Counted from the stretch's first letter, positions 1 to 6,460 are shown. The stretch: DNA of 7,151 nucleotides from Methylococcaceae bacterium NSP1-2 (GCA_002256685.1 NQJH01000086.1:1-7151); one strand, 5' to 3'. The notes: generated by a model not told the origin, from the letters alone. Made by a program: numbers and translations.

Positions 1-339
1 GTTGATGACTTCCCACATTTCTGAGGTAATTGCGCCGCGTACTGCGCGGGCATTTTCGCGGGCAAGCCGCAAACAGCTATAAATACTGGCAGGGTTGTCC
101 GGATCTAACGCCATATAATGGGTAACGACATCGGCTCTGGCAAGTCCGTGTTTGACTTCATAACCATCGGCACAGCCCGTTATATTCAGCGGTGCGTACC
201 ATAAATAGGCATCGCTACCTTCAATATCTAGCGGTAGTAGCGAGGTGCTGTGTGCTACATCCAAGACGCGGGCAGTGTTTTCAGCTCTCTCGATATGGCG
301 AGCCATCCAAAATAAATTATCAGCGGTGCGAGATAGCAT
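1..339 (-). CDS. Alpha-E domain (DUF403) protein, N-terminal part
   Basis: The first 113 codons of a minus-strand gene that continues past the left edge. The N-terminus MLSRTADNLFWMARHIERA followed by ENTARVLDV is the hallmark opening of the alpha-E family. A later stretch, LRLARENARAVRGAITSEMWE near residues 91-110, is also typical of this all-helical family. The ATG at 339-337 is well supported: GGAGGA lies 7 nt upstream, inside the end of the preceding gene, and the two genes are only 3 bp apart, so they are almost certainly co-transcribed and may be translationally coupled. Alpha-E proteins nearly always accompany circularly permuted ATP-grasp proteins and transglutaminase-like peptidases, and are thought to take part in the same amide-bond chemistry. 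The biochemical role is unproven. No defect is seen in the visible part, and no signal peptide is apparent. Confidence 0.93.
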   Translation of the reverse strand, partial: MLSRTADNLFWMARHIERAENTARVLDVAHSTSLLPLDIEGSDAYLWYAPLNITGCADGYEVKHGLARADVVTHYMALDPDNPASIYSCLRLARENARAVRGAITSEMWEVIN

Positions 340-342
340 AAT

Positions 343-1770
343 TTAATCCTCCAATACCCAAGTGTCTTTAGTGCCGCCGCCCTGCGAAGAGTTGACCACC
401 AGCGAACCTTCGCTGAGTGCCACCCGTGTCAGACCACCCGACACTAAACGGACTTCTTTGCCAGACAATACGAACGGTCTTAAATCAACATGGCGTGGCG
501 CAACACCCGATTCGACAAGGGTTGGGCAGCCTGACAGTGCCAGCGTTGGCTGAGCAATAAATTTGGCAGGTTCTGCCAAAATGCGTTGTTTGTAGGCTTT
601 TATTTCTTCTTTGCTACTGGTCGGACCCACTAGCATTCCGTAGCCGCCAGAACCTTGCACTTCTTTGATGACCAATTCGGGTAAATGCGCGAGTACATAG
701 CTTAAATCTTCAGGCTCACTCAAACGCCACGTTGGTACATTAGACAGTATCGGCTCTTCACCCAGATAAAAACGAATCATGTCGGGTACGAATAGATAAG
801 TAGATTTATCATCCGCCACGCCCGTCCCTACGCCATTCGCCAGCGCGACATTGCCGCTATAATAAGCGTCCATCAAACCGGGTACACCAAGGCTAGAATC
901 AGCACGGAACACGCGTGGATCGATAAAATCATCATCAACTCGCCGATAAATGACATGGACTTGTTGCGGACCTTCGGTGGTGTGCATGTACACTTTTTGT
1001 TGATGCACGAACATATCCTGACCTTCGACCAGTTCCACGCCCATTTGACTAGCGAGAAAGGCATGTTCAAAGTAGGCACTGTTATAAGCACCGGGTGTCA
1101 TTACGACGATAACGGGATCAGAGACATTTATTGGTGCCGCTTCGCGTAGGGTATCGAGCAGCATTTGTGGGTAGTGTTCCACCGGCTCGATGGCGTGTTT
1201 AACAAACAGTTCGGGAAATAACCGCATCATGGTTTTGCGGTTTTCCAGCATGTAAGAAACCCCCGACGGTGTACGCAGATTATCTTCCAATACATAGAAA
1301 TCATTTTCCGCAACCCGTACCAAGTCGATACCAGCGATGTGCGCATAAACTTGATTAGGTAAATCAATACCCTGCATTTCGGGGCGATACAGTCCATTGT
1401 TCAGCACTTGATGTGCATTAATTACGCCCGCTTTGATAATCTCTTGGTCGTGATAAATATCATGGAGAAAGGCATTCAACGCTTTTACGCGTTGCTTAAG
1501 CCCCCGTTCCAGACGTTGCCATTCGCTAGCACCAAAAATACGCGGCACAATATCAAAGGGTATTAGTCGTTCCGCCTCGTCGGTTTCGCCATAGACTGCA
1601 AAGGTGATGCCTAGCCGCCGAAACAGTAACTCAGCTTCTGCGTTTCTACGTTCCAGTGTGCCATTCGGTAATTCTTTTAGCCAATGGTTGTAGGGTTCAT
1701 AAATTTCACGAACCTCACCATTGTCGGCATACATTTCGTTAAAATATTTTTTTAAAATTTTCGTGTTCAT
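343..1770 (-). CDS. Circularly permuted type 2 ATP-grasp protein (predicted amidoligase)
   Basis: A complete protein of 475 residues, the usual length of the family (COG2308, DUF404/DUF407). Recognisable blocks in order: FNEMYADNGEVR (10-21), PFDIVPRIFGASEW (71-84), LEDNLRTPSGVSYMLENR (161-178), TPGAYNSAYFEHAFLA (225-240), YRRVDDDFIDP (275-285), ANGVGTGVADDKSTYLFVPD (311-330), VIKEVQGSGGYGMLVG (367-382), PRHVDLRPFVLSG (425-437) and a C-terminal NSSQGGGTKDTWVLED. Family knowledge predicts an ATP-dependent ligase that joins a carboxylate to an amine through an acyl phosphate. The substrate is unknown. It is cytoplasmic, with no signal or membrane segment. It heads an operon with the alpha-E gene 3 bp downstream. 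The ATG at 1770 has no clear Shine-Dalgarno; an internal ATG at codon 13 (1734) is a second option but would trim the family-typical N-terminus. A sigma-54-like promoter lies about 60 bp upstream. Confidence 0.94.
   Translation of the reverse strand: MNTKILKKYFNEMYADNGEVREIYEPYNHWLKELPNGTLERRNAEAELLFRRLGITFAVYGETDEAERLIPFDIVPRIFGASEWQRLERGLKQRVKALNAFLHDIYHDQEIIKAGVINAHQVLNNGLYRPEMQGIDLPNQVYAHIAGIDLVRVAENDFYVLEDNLRTPSGVSYMLENRKTMMRLFPELFVKHAIEPVEHYPQMLLDTLREAAPINVSDPVIVVMTPGAYNSAYFEHAFLASQMGVELVEGQDMFVHQQKVYMHTTEGPQQVHVIYRRVDDDFIDPRVFRADSSLGVPGLMDAYYSGNVALANGVGTGVADDKSTYLFVPDMIRFYLGEEPILSNVPTWRLSEPEDLSYVLAHLPELVIKEVQGSGGYGMLVGPTSSKEEIKAYKQRILAEPAKFIAQPTLALSGCPTLVESGVAPRHVDLRPFVLSGKEVRLVSGGLTRVALSEGSLVVNSSQGGGTKDTWVLED
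347..352 (-). promoter_or_regulatory. Strong Shine-Dalgarno of the alpha-E gene
   Basis: GGAGGA on the minus strand, 7 nt before the ATG at 339. It lies inside the last codons of the ATP-grasp gene, which fixes the alpha-E start and implies coupled translation. Confidence 0.85.
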
Positions 1771-1810
1771 GCTGAATGTTATGCAAGAGTCTTTCGTTAA
1801 AATATTTTTT
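1734..1810. repeat. 19-bp perfect direct repeat around the ATP-grasp start
   Basis: The 19-mer tttcgttaaaatatttttt occurs at 1734-1752, inside codons 7-12 of the ATP-grasp gene, and again at 1792-1810 in its presumed leader. The copies are offset by 58 bp and their flanks differ. On the minus strand the unit is AT-rich and ends AACGAAA. Its function is unknown; it could be a duplicated protein- or RNA-binding site, or the trace of a small duplication. Confidence 0.8.
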
Positions 1811-1830
1811 CAGGTTCTTGCTTAGTATCC

Positions 1831-1846
1831 AGCAAAAGTTATGCCA
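1831..1846 (-). promoter_or_regulatory. Putative sigma-54 promoter of the ATP-grasp/alpha-E operon
   Basis: The minus strand reads TGGCATAACTTTTGCT, against the -24/-12 consensus TGGCAC-N5-TTGCW. GG and GC have the required 10-nt separation and only the sixth base differs. Transcription would begin near 1820, giving a leader of about 50 nt before the ATG at 1770. No convincing sigma-70 promoter was found in this intergenic region. The prediction rests on sequence match and position only. Confidence 0.62.
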
Positions 1847-1850
1847 TAAG

Positions 1851-1864
1851 AATATTGCAATATT
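1851..1864. repeat. 14-bp perfect palindrome just upstream of the sigma-54-like element
   Basis: AATATTGCAATATT is its own reverse complement. It lies 4 bp upstream of the putative -24 element (about -31 to -44 from the predicted start), where a regulator or DNA-bending protein could bind. It is AT-rich, so chance occurrence is possible. Confidence 0.5.
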
Positions 1865-1983
1865 TTGAGACCCAATAGCACAAATGAAAGCAGTGACTGC
1901 ACCGAATAGGCTTGTTACTTAGTAATTCTGCACCAATGCAGGGATTTTTATGGTTTTATGAGCCGTATTGATAAGTGCGGATT

Positions 1984-2021
1984 TATCCGTATGGTGCGAA
2001 TCTGTCGCACCTACACGGATA
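1984..2021. repeat. Interrupted 14-bp inverted repeat (hairpin or operator)
   Basis: Outer arms TATCCGT (1984-1990) and ACGGATA (2015-2021) enclose inner arms GGTGCGA (1993-1999) and TCGCACC (2005-2011), with a 5-nt loop and a small 2x3 internal bulge. It lies 87 bp beyond the glk stop codon. On the minus strand no T-run follows, so it is a poor intrinsic terminator for glk. On the plus strand a T5 run follows after 3 nt, but no plus-strand gene leads into it. It could be an operator or enhancer site, or an mRNA 3'-end stabiliser. Confidence 0.6.
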
Positions 2022-2107
2022 TGATTTTTGCTTAACTTAACCATCCGTGGTTTCTGGATTGCGACATCTTTGCTGAAATGACGATGCTTTTTTAACGTCT
2101 AATGATT

Positions 2108-3082
2108 TTATAAATCAAAATAGTTGATAGCACCAATGAGAGGTGTGCGTGGGTTTAACGACAATTTAACGGAGATTTTGTCGAGTAAGGGGGAAAATCG
2201 ACCTTTTGCTTTAAAGGCTTGTATAAAGTGACCGTTCTGCATCGCGGGTAATATTTTCGCGCCGATACCACCACCGATAAAGCCCCCGCCAGTGGCAAGC
2301 GACTTTAATGCCAGATTGCCAGTTTCCGCGCCATAAAGTTCAACAAACAGTCTGACTGCTTCGGCGCATAACGCGTCTGTATTGGCAACGCCCAGTTGAG
2401 AAACGACTGCATTTCGGTCAATACCGCTATTCAACTCAGGCACATCAGTGCAGGACGGCGCAACGCCTTGTTCGTAAAGAAAATCATATAGATGACTAAA
2501 ACCGATACCCGATACGACGCGCTCATAGCTGACATGCTCAGGGTAAATCTTTCTTAAATAGGCTAATAACTTGTCCTGCTGGACATTTTGAGCAGCAAAA
2601 TCACTGTGTCCACCTTCGGTTGCCATCGGATAGTGTTTATTGCCATCCCAATACAAAATAGCTTCGCCCAACCCTGTCCCTGCGGCAATCACCGCGATAT
2701 TGCCTTGTTGAATTTCTGCGTGGGGATTTAACTCAATTAGATCACTTTTAGGCAGATATAACATACCCAGTGCCATCGCTTCCAGATCATTCAGCAGTTT
2801 TACTTTGGGGGTATTTAGTTTTTTTTGCAGTGCGTTAGTGTCCAGCAACCAAGGTAAATTAGTGGTTTGGCAACGCTGATTAACAACGGGACCTGCAACC
2901 CCAAAACACGCTGAAGTAATGGAGGCATCAATGGGTAAAAAGGTGGTCAAAATAGTATCAAATTCCGAGAATTGTTGGCTAGGGTAACTTTGCTCTTGTA
3001 AGCATATGAGTGAGCCATTGCTGTCTCTGGTCAACAGAGAAAGTACCGTTTTTGTTCCACCGATGTCGCCTGCAAGTATCAC
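2108..3082 (-). CDS. glk: Glucokinase, Glk family
   Basis: A cytoplasmic kinase that transfers phosphate from ATP to glucose to give glucose 6-phosphate. At 324 residues it matches the length of E. coli Glk (321). Visible motifs: the phosphate-binding GDIGGTK at 5-11, the catalytic aspartate in LLNDLEA (Asp99, the counterpart of Asp100 in E. coli), AAGTGLGEA (133-141), the sugar-binding EGGH (156-159), Glu187 in SYERVVSG, and the adenosine-binding ATGGGFIGGGI (263-273). The zinc-binding cysteine motif of ROK-type kinases is absent, which favours the Glk (PF02685) family. The start is GTG at 3082-3080, chosen because GDIGGTK must lie at the very N-terminus and AAAGGA sits 7 nt upstream. It follows the kinase-subunit-like gene by 11 bp, so the two should share a transcript, and it would phosphorylate glucose released from glucan. 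Confidence 0.95.
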   Translation of the reverse strand: MILAGDIGGTKTVLSLLTRDSNGSLICLQEQSYPSQQFSEFDTILTTFLPIDASITSACFGVAGPVVNQRCQTTNLPWLLDTNALQKKLNTPKVKLLNDLEAMALGMLYLPKSDLIELNPHAEIQQGNIAVIAAGTGLGEAILYWDGNKHYPMATEGGHSDFAAQNVQQDKLLAYLRKIYPEHVSYERVVSGIGFSHLYDFLYEQGVAPSCTDVPELNSGIDRNAVVSQLGVANTDALCAEAVRLFVELYGAETGNLALKSLATGGGFIGGGIGAKILPAMQNGHFIQAFKAKGRFSPLLDKISVKLSLNPRTPLIGAINYFDL

Positions 3083-3089
3083 AATAAAT

Positions 3090-3095
3090 TCCTTT
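3090..3095 (-). promoter_or_regulatory. Shine-Dalgarno selecting the GTG start of glk
   Basis: AAAGGA on the minus strand overlaps the stop codon of the upstream gene and lies 7 nt before the GTG at 3082. It supports this non-ATG start and tight coupling of the two genes. Confidence 0.8.
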
Positions 3096-6000
3096 AATCA
3101 TTGTTAAGTAGATGGTTTAACGCATCAAGTATGCCATTGGCAACTTTATGTGGCGGTAACTTATAAAAATCTTGCCACGCTGACGACACACTCGCTTCGT
3201 AATTTTTCTTACTTTTAGGATGCGCTTGTAACCAGCAAATTCTTACCGCATGACTAATAATAGTATCTGTAAATAGCGTATCGTCAATATGCAATGACGT
3301 ATTTGCATGAAAAATAGATGCCATTGCTTTGAGTGCTTCTACCGTTAATTGACGATAAACGGGGGCTTGAATTTTATTCAGCAAATGGTTGACGTGTAGC
3401 TTGAAACTTTGTTCACCTGATGTTGATTGTGACAAGGCGTTTTCGCTATCGAGCCGATTTTTACTGTTGAGTTTTTCACCGATGGTTAAGCCTTTACAGT
3501 GGTGTAATATATCCCAGACGCGGGCATAAAACGCATCATTTTCTCTGCCGACACTGCCTTGTTGTTCGCGCCATGCGTACCAGTCTTTAATGTGCCGCCG
3601 ACCTTTTGGATCGATGCTGGTTGAGAAACGTGCACTGCCTAGTTCACGACAATCTCCCTCATAATGTAGCGTTTCGGCGACTGTTAATTGCTCTTCAGTA
3701 TTGTGATAGTCTTCCAGCGTTTCTTTTACTTTTTGAAATAATTGATAAGGCGGTAAAGACAGAATGTCGTTAAACGCCTGAACCAGTGTACGACTGCTTA
3801 ATTTACGTTGTTGTCTGATAATAATCAATTGCAGGATATGCCCCACGCGTACCGTGTGCATATCAGCGAACAGTTCGGGGGCAGATTTGATTAACATACC
3901 CAGATAAATGGTCAATTCCTGAATAATAATGTGTTCACTGACATCATGATTATTGTAGCTGCGAATAGTTTCTAAAATACCTGACGAATCGGCAGGACGC
4001 GTTAACGTTGCTTCGCTACGGTAAGCACGACCTAAGCTAAGTGCATGTTGGCGTACCAGTATTTCAGTCGCTGCTTGTTCCAGATTTATATCATATTTGC
4101 CCAGTAAACCCGCACAACGTCTGACAATAGTCCACAGGTGTTTATCGCCTGCGCGTTCATAGATTTCTTCCAACAAGTCACGCACCCGCGCTGCTGATAA
4201 GCCGGTATCATAATCCAAACCATGACGATTGCTCAGTAAACTTAAGGCTTCCATTTGGGTGTAAAGATTGGCGTTGGTTTTTAATTGCTCAATTAGTATT
4301 TTATCGCTACTAAGTTCCAATTTTGTTAATACTTGGATTTTTAATGGCGTGGGGGTCGCTGTTCCTATCGGTAATACTTGAAAAAAGGGTCGCTCCGCTT
4401 CTTGCCAAGAGGCTTTAGTGAATTGAAAATCATGCAAATAATTGATTTTTTCATGACTGGCGGTGTCTGCGAATTCTAAAACGCTGCCGAGCTGTATCGG
4501 TATGCCTTGCGTCGAACCTTGTTGCAGTTCTTGAATAAATTTAATGAGCATTCCACCGTGTTGATTGCCCAACATATTGTGTTTTATCGGCATTACCACC
4601 AGCGGATTACCTGCTATATTCCAATGTTTATGAATATAGGACAGCTCTAGGCGTAACCGCTGAATCAGTAAACAGTTGTCCATCGCTAGATAAAAGCCTT
4701 TTTGATTAAGGCATTGCGGTAAAAATAGCAGTTGTTCACCCGCTAAAATGTACATCTTCGAGGTTGCTAAGGTGCGCAACTGCCGCAACGGTCTACCTGT
4801 TAAACCAATACGGTCATTTCTGCCGACATGGGTGTAGGCTTTGGCGAGTTCACTGGCTTCTCTTATTTGAATCGGCGCAAGTTCGGCGAGGGTTTGTGTG
4901 TGAATGCCGTATTTCATTAAGCTGTTTTGTACCGCTTCATCTTGCGCTAGTAATTGAATTTGTAGCGTACAGTCCTGCGTTTGTTTAACAACTTTGTGTC
5001 GTCCTAAGGGGTCTATATCATCCACTTCAAGCAAACCATCCTGAATAAGACAGCCCAGCATAAAAAGACTTTGCGCCCACACTAACGGAATATTTTCATT
5101 CGGCACCCGTTTTTGACTGTGTGGATTGGCTTTTTCTGCGGCAATCAAATCGACGGGGACGCTATACAATTCGGGTAATAACTGCTGACCGTTTTGTTCA
5201 ACCAGCAAACTTTCCAGTTTAGTTCGATACTGTAATGCCGTTTCTTTATCACCTGCGCATAAATGATTAAGCAATAAATAAGTAAAAAACAACGGCCATT
5301 CACATTCAATATCCATGAATTGTTTTAATTCATGCGGATCATAATATTGGCGATGACCATCTTCTATCGCGGTTTGGTGTCCATCTAATAGAAAACGCTT
5401 GCAACCATAGTTGCCTTCTAGTTTTTCGCGAATAATGGCTTCGGTGTTAGCGCGGATGCTTTGATTATCAACTGCAAACGCAGGAAAGCCAGTGATACTG
5501 AGTATGGCAGCATCGGTCTCTTTAGAAATGGATTCTCTGGGTAACAGTGATTCCAAGGTAATGCGAGTGCGGGCAATGTCATCACTAATCACATGCAGTA
5601 CAGACGCTTGTCCGCCGTCTTTACCAAATAAATTAAAGCCTGATAAAGCTTCCAGTGCCGCTTTTGCCATACCCACTGAGCTGGCATTTAATTCAGCGAT
5701 ACCATGATTAATTTTGTGACCGCGCTCCCAAATACCATAGTCAGGGGTGCGATAAGTTCGGCTGATATAGTGAACCAGATTCTGGACAAAATTGACTTCA
5801 TCGATAGTAAAGACAATGCGCAAACCTGAGGCGGTCATTTGTGCCAGCATCAGTAAAAATAAAGACGTAGCATCGAGCTGTAAATGTCCCCATTCATGAT
5901 CACCCACCACACAATCGCCTGATTTTGTGTCGTATTTAGCGTGTAATGCGTCCATTGGATTTTGAGATTGTTTAAATTTTTCAACCTTTGGAGCTTGGCG

Positions 6001-6285
6001 CATCATTGCCGTTAATAGCCCGCGCATTAACTTAACCACACTTTGCTCCAGCAGGTAGGTTCGCCCCTGATTTTCGTCAACACGCCGATAAGCCAATGCT
6101 AAGCCCCATGCGGCAAGAATGCTGTAAACATTATCTCTTACCCACGCATCGGTATAGTTACCATGCACATTCACAGCGGTACTGGCAGGCAGTAAACCAC
6201 TGACCCAATCCTGTTTATTCAGGATAATGTCCTGTACCTGCTGATAGTAAGTGTCGAGTTTGTCGTGCGGATTAGTCGGTTTCAT
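3094..6285 (-). CDS. Phosphorylase kinase alpha/beta subunit-like protein with GH15 domain
   Basis: A 1063-residue protein, counted from the ATG at 6285, strikingly similar along its length to animal phosphorylase kinase alpha subunits. The N-terminal GH15 (alpha/alpha toroid) part carries DAWVRDNVYSIL (46-57), LEQSVVKLMRGLL (79-91), GHLQLDATS (133-141), LAQMTASGL (147-155), GIWERG (184-189), ELNASSVGMAKAALEAL (198-214), IECEWPLF (326-333) and LLPELYSVP (369-377). Glu187 in IWER and Glu372 in LPEL fall where GH15 general acid and base are expected, so hydrolysis is possible. The middle has SGRP-like LTGRPLRQLRTLATSK, and the C-terminus has VWDILHHCKGL (923-933) and APVYRQLTVEALKAM (974-988), matching the eukaryotic C-terminal domain. 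It lacks the animal phosphorylated linker and the C-terminal CAAX box. No gamma kinase gene is visible. An in-frame TTG at 6294 is the other possible start; neither has a Shine-Dalgarno. Function is open: glucan hydrolase, or glucan sensor controlling phosphorylase. NCBI-style naming would be GH15 family protein. Confidence 0.92.
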   Translation of the reverse strand: MKPTNPHDKLDTYYQQVQDIILNKQDWVSGLLPASTAVNVHGNYTDAWVRDNVYSILAAWGLALAYRRVDENQGRTYLLEQSVVKLMRGLLTAMMRQAPKVEKFKQSQNPMDALHAKYDTKSGDCVVGDHEWGHLQLDATSLFLLMLAQMTASGLRIVFTIDEVNFVQNLVHYISRTYRTPDYGIWERGHKINHGIAELNASSVGMAKAALEALSGFNLFGKDGGQASVLHVISDDIARTRITLESLLPRESISKETDAAILSITGFPAFAVDNQSIRANTEAIIREKLEGNYGCKRFLLDGHQTAIEDGHRQYYDPHELKQFMDIECEWPLFFTYLLLNHLCAGDKETALQYRTKLESLLVEQNGQQLLPELYSVPVDLIAAEKANPHSQKRVPNENIPLVWAQSLFMLGCLIQDGLLEVDDIDPLGRHKVVKQTQDCTLQIQLLAQDEAVQNSLMKYGIHTQTLAELAPIQIREASELAKAYTHVGRNDRIGLTGRPLRQLRTLATSKMYILAGEQLLFLPQCLNQKGFYLAMDNCLLIQRLRLELSYIHKHWNIAGNPLVVMPIKHNMLGNQHGGMLIKFIQELQQGSTQGIPIQLGSVLEFADTASHEKINYLHDFQFTKASWQEAERPFFQVLPIGTATPTPLKIQVLTKLELSSDKILIEQLKTNANLYTQMEALSLLSNRHGLDYDTGLSAARVRDLLEEIYERAGDKHLWTIVRRCAGLLGKYDINLEQAATEILVRQHALSLGRAYRSEATLTRPADSSGILETIRSYNNHDVSEHIIIQELTIYLGMLIKSAPELFADMHTVRVGHILQLIIIRQQRKLSSRTLVQAFNDILSLPPYQLFQKVKETLEDYHNTEEQLTVAETLHYEGDCRELGSARFSTSIDPKGRRHIKDWYAWREQQGSVGRENDAFYARVWDILHHCKGLTIGEKLNSKNRLDSENALSQSTSGEQSFKLHVNHLLNKIQAPVYRQLTVEALKAMASIFHANTSLHIDDTLFTDTIISHAVRICWLQAHPKSKKNYEASVSSAWQDFYKLPPHKVANGILDALNHLLNND

Positions 6286-6338
6286 GGCGGGCAATAGGTC
6301 AATTTTTCAGTAACAACTTTACTACTAAGAGAATTTTA

Positions 6339-6354
6339 AGCAGATGTTGTGCCA
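6339..6354 (-). promoter_or_regulatory. Putative sigma-54 promoter of the kinase-subunit-like/glk operon
   Basis: The minus strand reads TGGCACAACATCTGCT, preceded by a T. Against TGGCAC-N5-TTGCW the -24 half is perfect, the GG-N10-GC spacing is exact, and one base of the -12 half differs (C for the first T). The predicted start is near 6328, about 43 nt before the ATG at 6285. An 18-bp palindrome lies about 120 bp upstream, a usual place for an enhancer-binding activator. Confidence 0.65.
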
Positions 6355-6373
6355 ACACGCCTATTGCCAATAG
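6345..6373. repeat. Two adjacent short inverted repeats overlapping the -24 element
   Basis: TGTTG-TGC-CAACA (6345-6357) overlaps the sigma-54-like -24 box. CTATTG-C-CAATAG (6361-6373) follows 3 bp away. Both contain TGCCAA, 15 bp apart. They may be operator sites, or the first may simply reflect the promoter sequence. Confidence 0.45.
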
Positions 6374-6442
6374 TTGTAGATTAACTAAGGGTTTATTTTC
6401 AGTTTCTCAGTCCATTAGCATAGTGACAGGGAGTTTTTTAAC

Positions 6443-6460
6443 GGTAATAAGCGTATTACC
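6443..6460. repeat. 18-bp palindrome, candidate activator site
   Basis: GGTAATA-AGCG-TATTACC has perfect 7-bp arms and a 4-nt centre. No T-run follows on either strand, so it is not a terminator. It lies midway between the divergent genes, about 115-132 bp upstream of the predicted start of the minus-strand operon, which suits an upstream activating sequence. Confidence 0.55.

Larger units (their letters stand above)
1771..2107. other. Intergenic control region between glk and the ATP-grasp gene
   Basis: These 337 bp carry no credible gene on either strand. From the ATP-grasp side they hold a copy of the 19-bp repeat, a sigma-54-like promoter, the palindrome AATATTGCAATATT, a short inverted repeat GCAGT-G-ACTGC at 1890-1900, a hairpin CTGCA-CCAA-TGCAG at 1928-1941, a long interrupted inverted repeat at 1984-2021, and AACCA-TCCG-TGGTT at 2039-2052. 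The density of symmetric elements upstream of a sigma-54-like promoter suggests activator binding. A classical intrinsic terminator for glk is not seen. Confidence 0.6.

Noticed and set aside
362..553. Plus-strand 63-codon frame inside the ATP-grasp gene
   Set aside because: Antisense shadow of a clearly conserved gene, with no ribosome-binding site or recognisable family.
873..1149. Short frames on both strands (873-1091 minus, 955-1149 plus) within the ATP-grasp gene
   Set aside because: Both overlap conserved ATP-grasp motifs in other frames; compositional shadows.
1984..2021. Rho-independent terminator for glk
   Set aside because: The stem is good, but no T-run follows on the minus strand; the only T-run lies on the plus-strand side, where no gene ends. 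Kept as an inverted repeat of unknown role.
2108..3082. ROK-family sugar kinase or repressor
   Set aside because: The cysteine-rich zinc motif and helix-turn-helix are absent, and the NDLEA, EGGH and SYERVVSG motifs fit the Glk family.
4764..5707. Plus-strand frames of 74 and 71 codons inside the phosphorylase kinase-like gene
   Set aside because: Antisense to conserved coding sequence, without their own signals.
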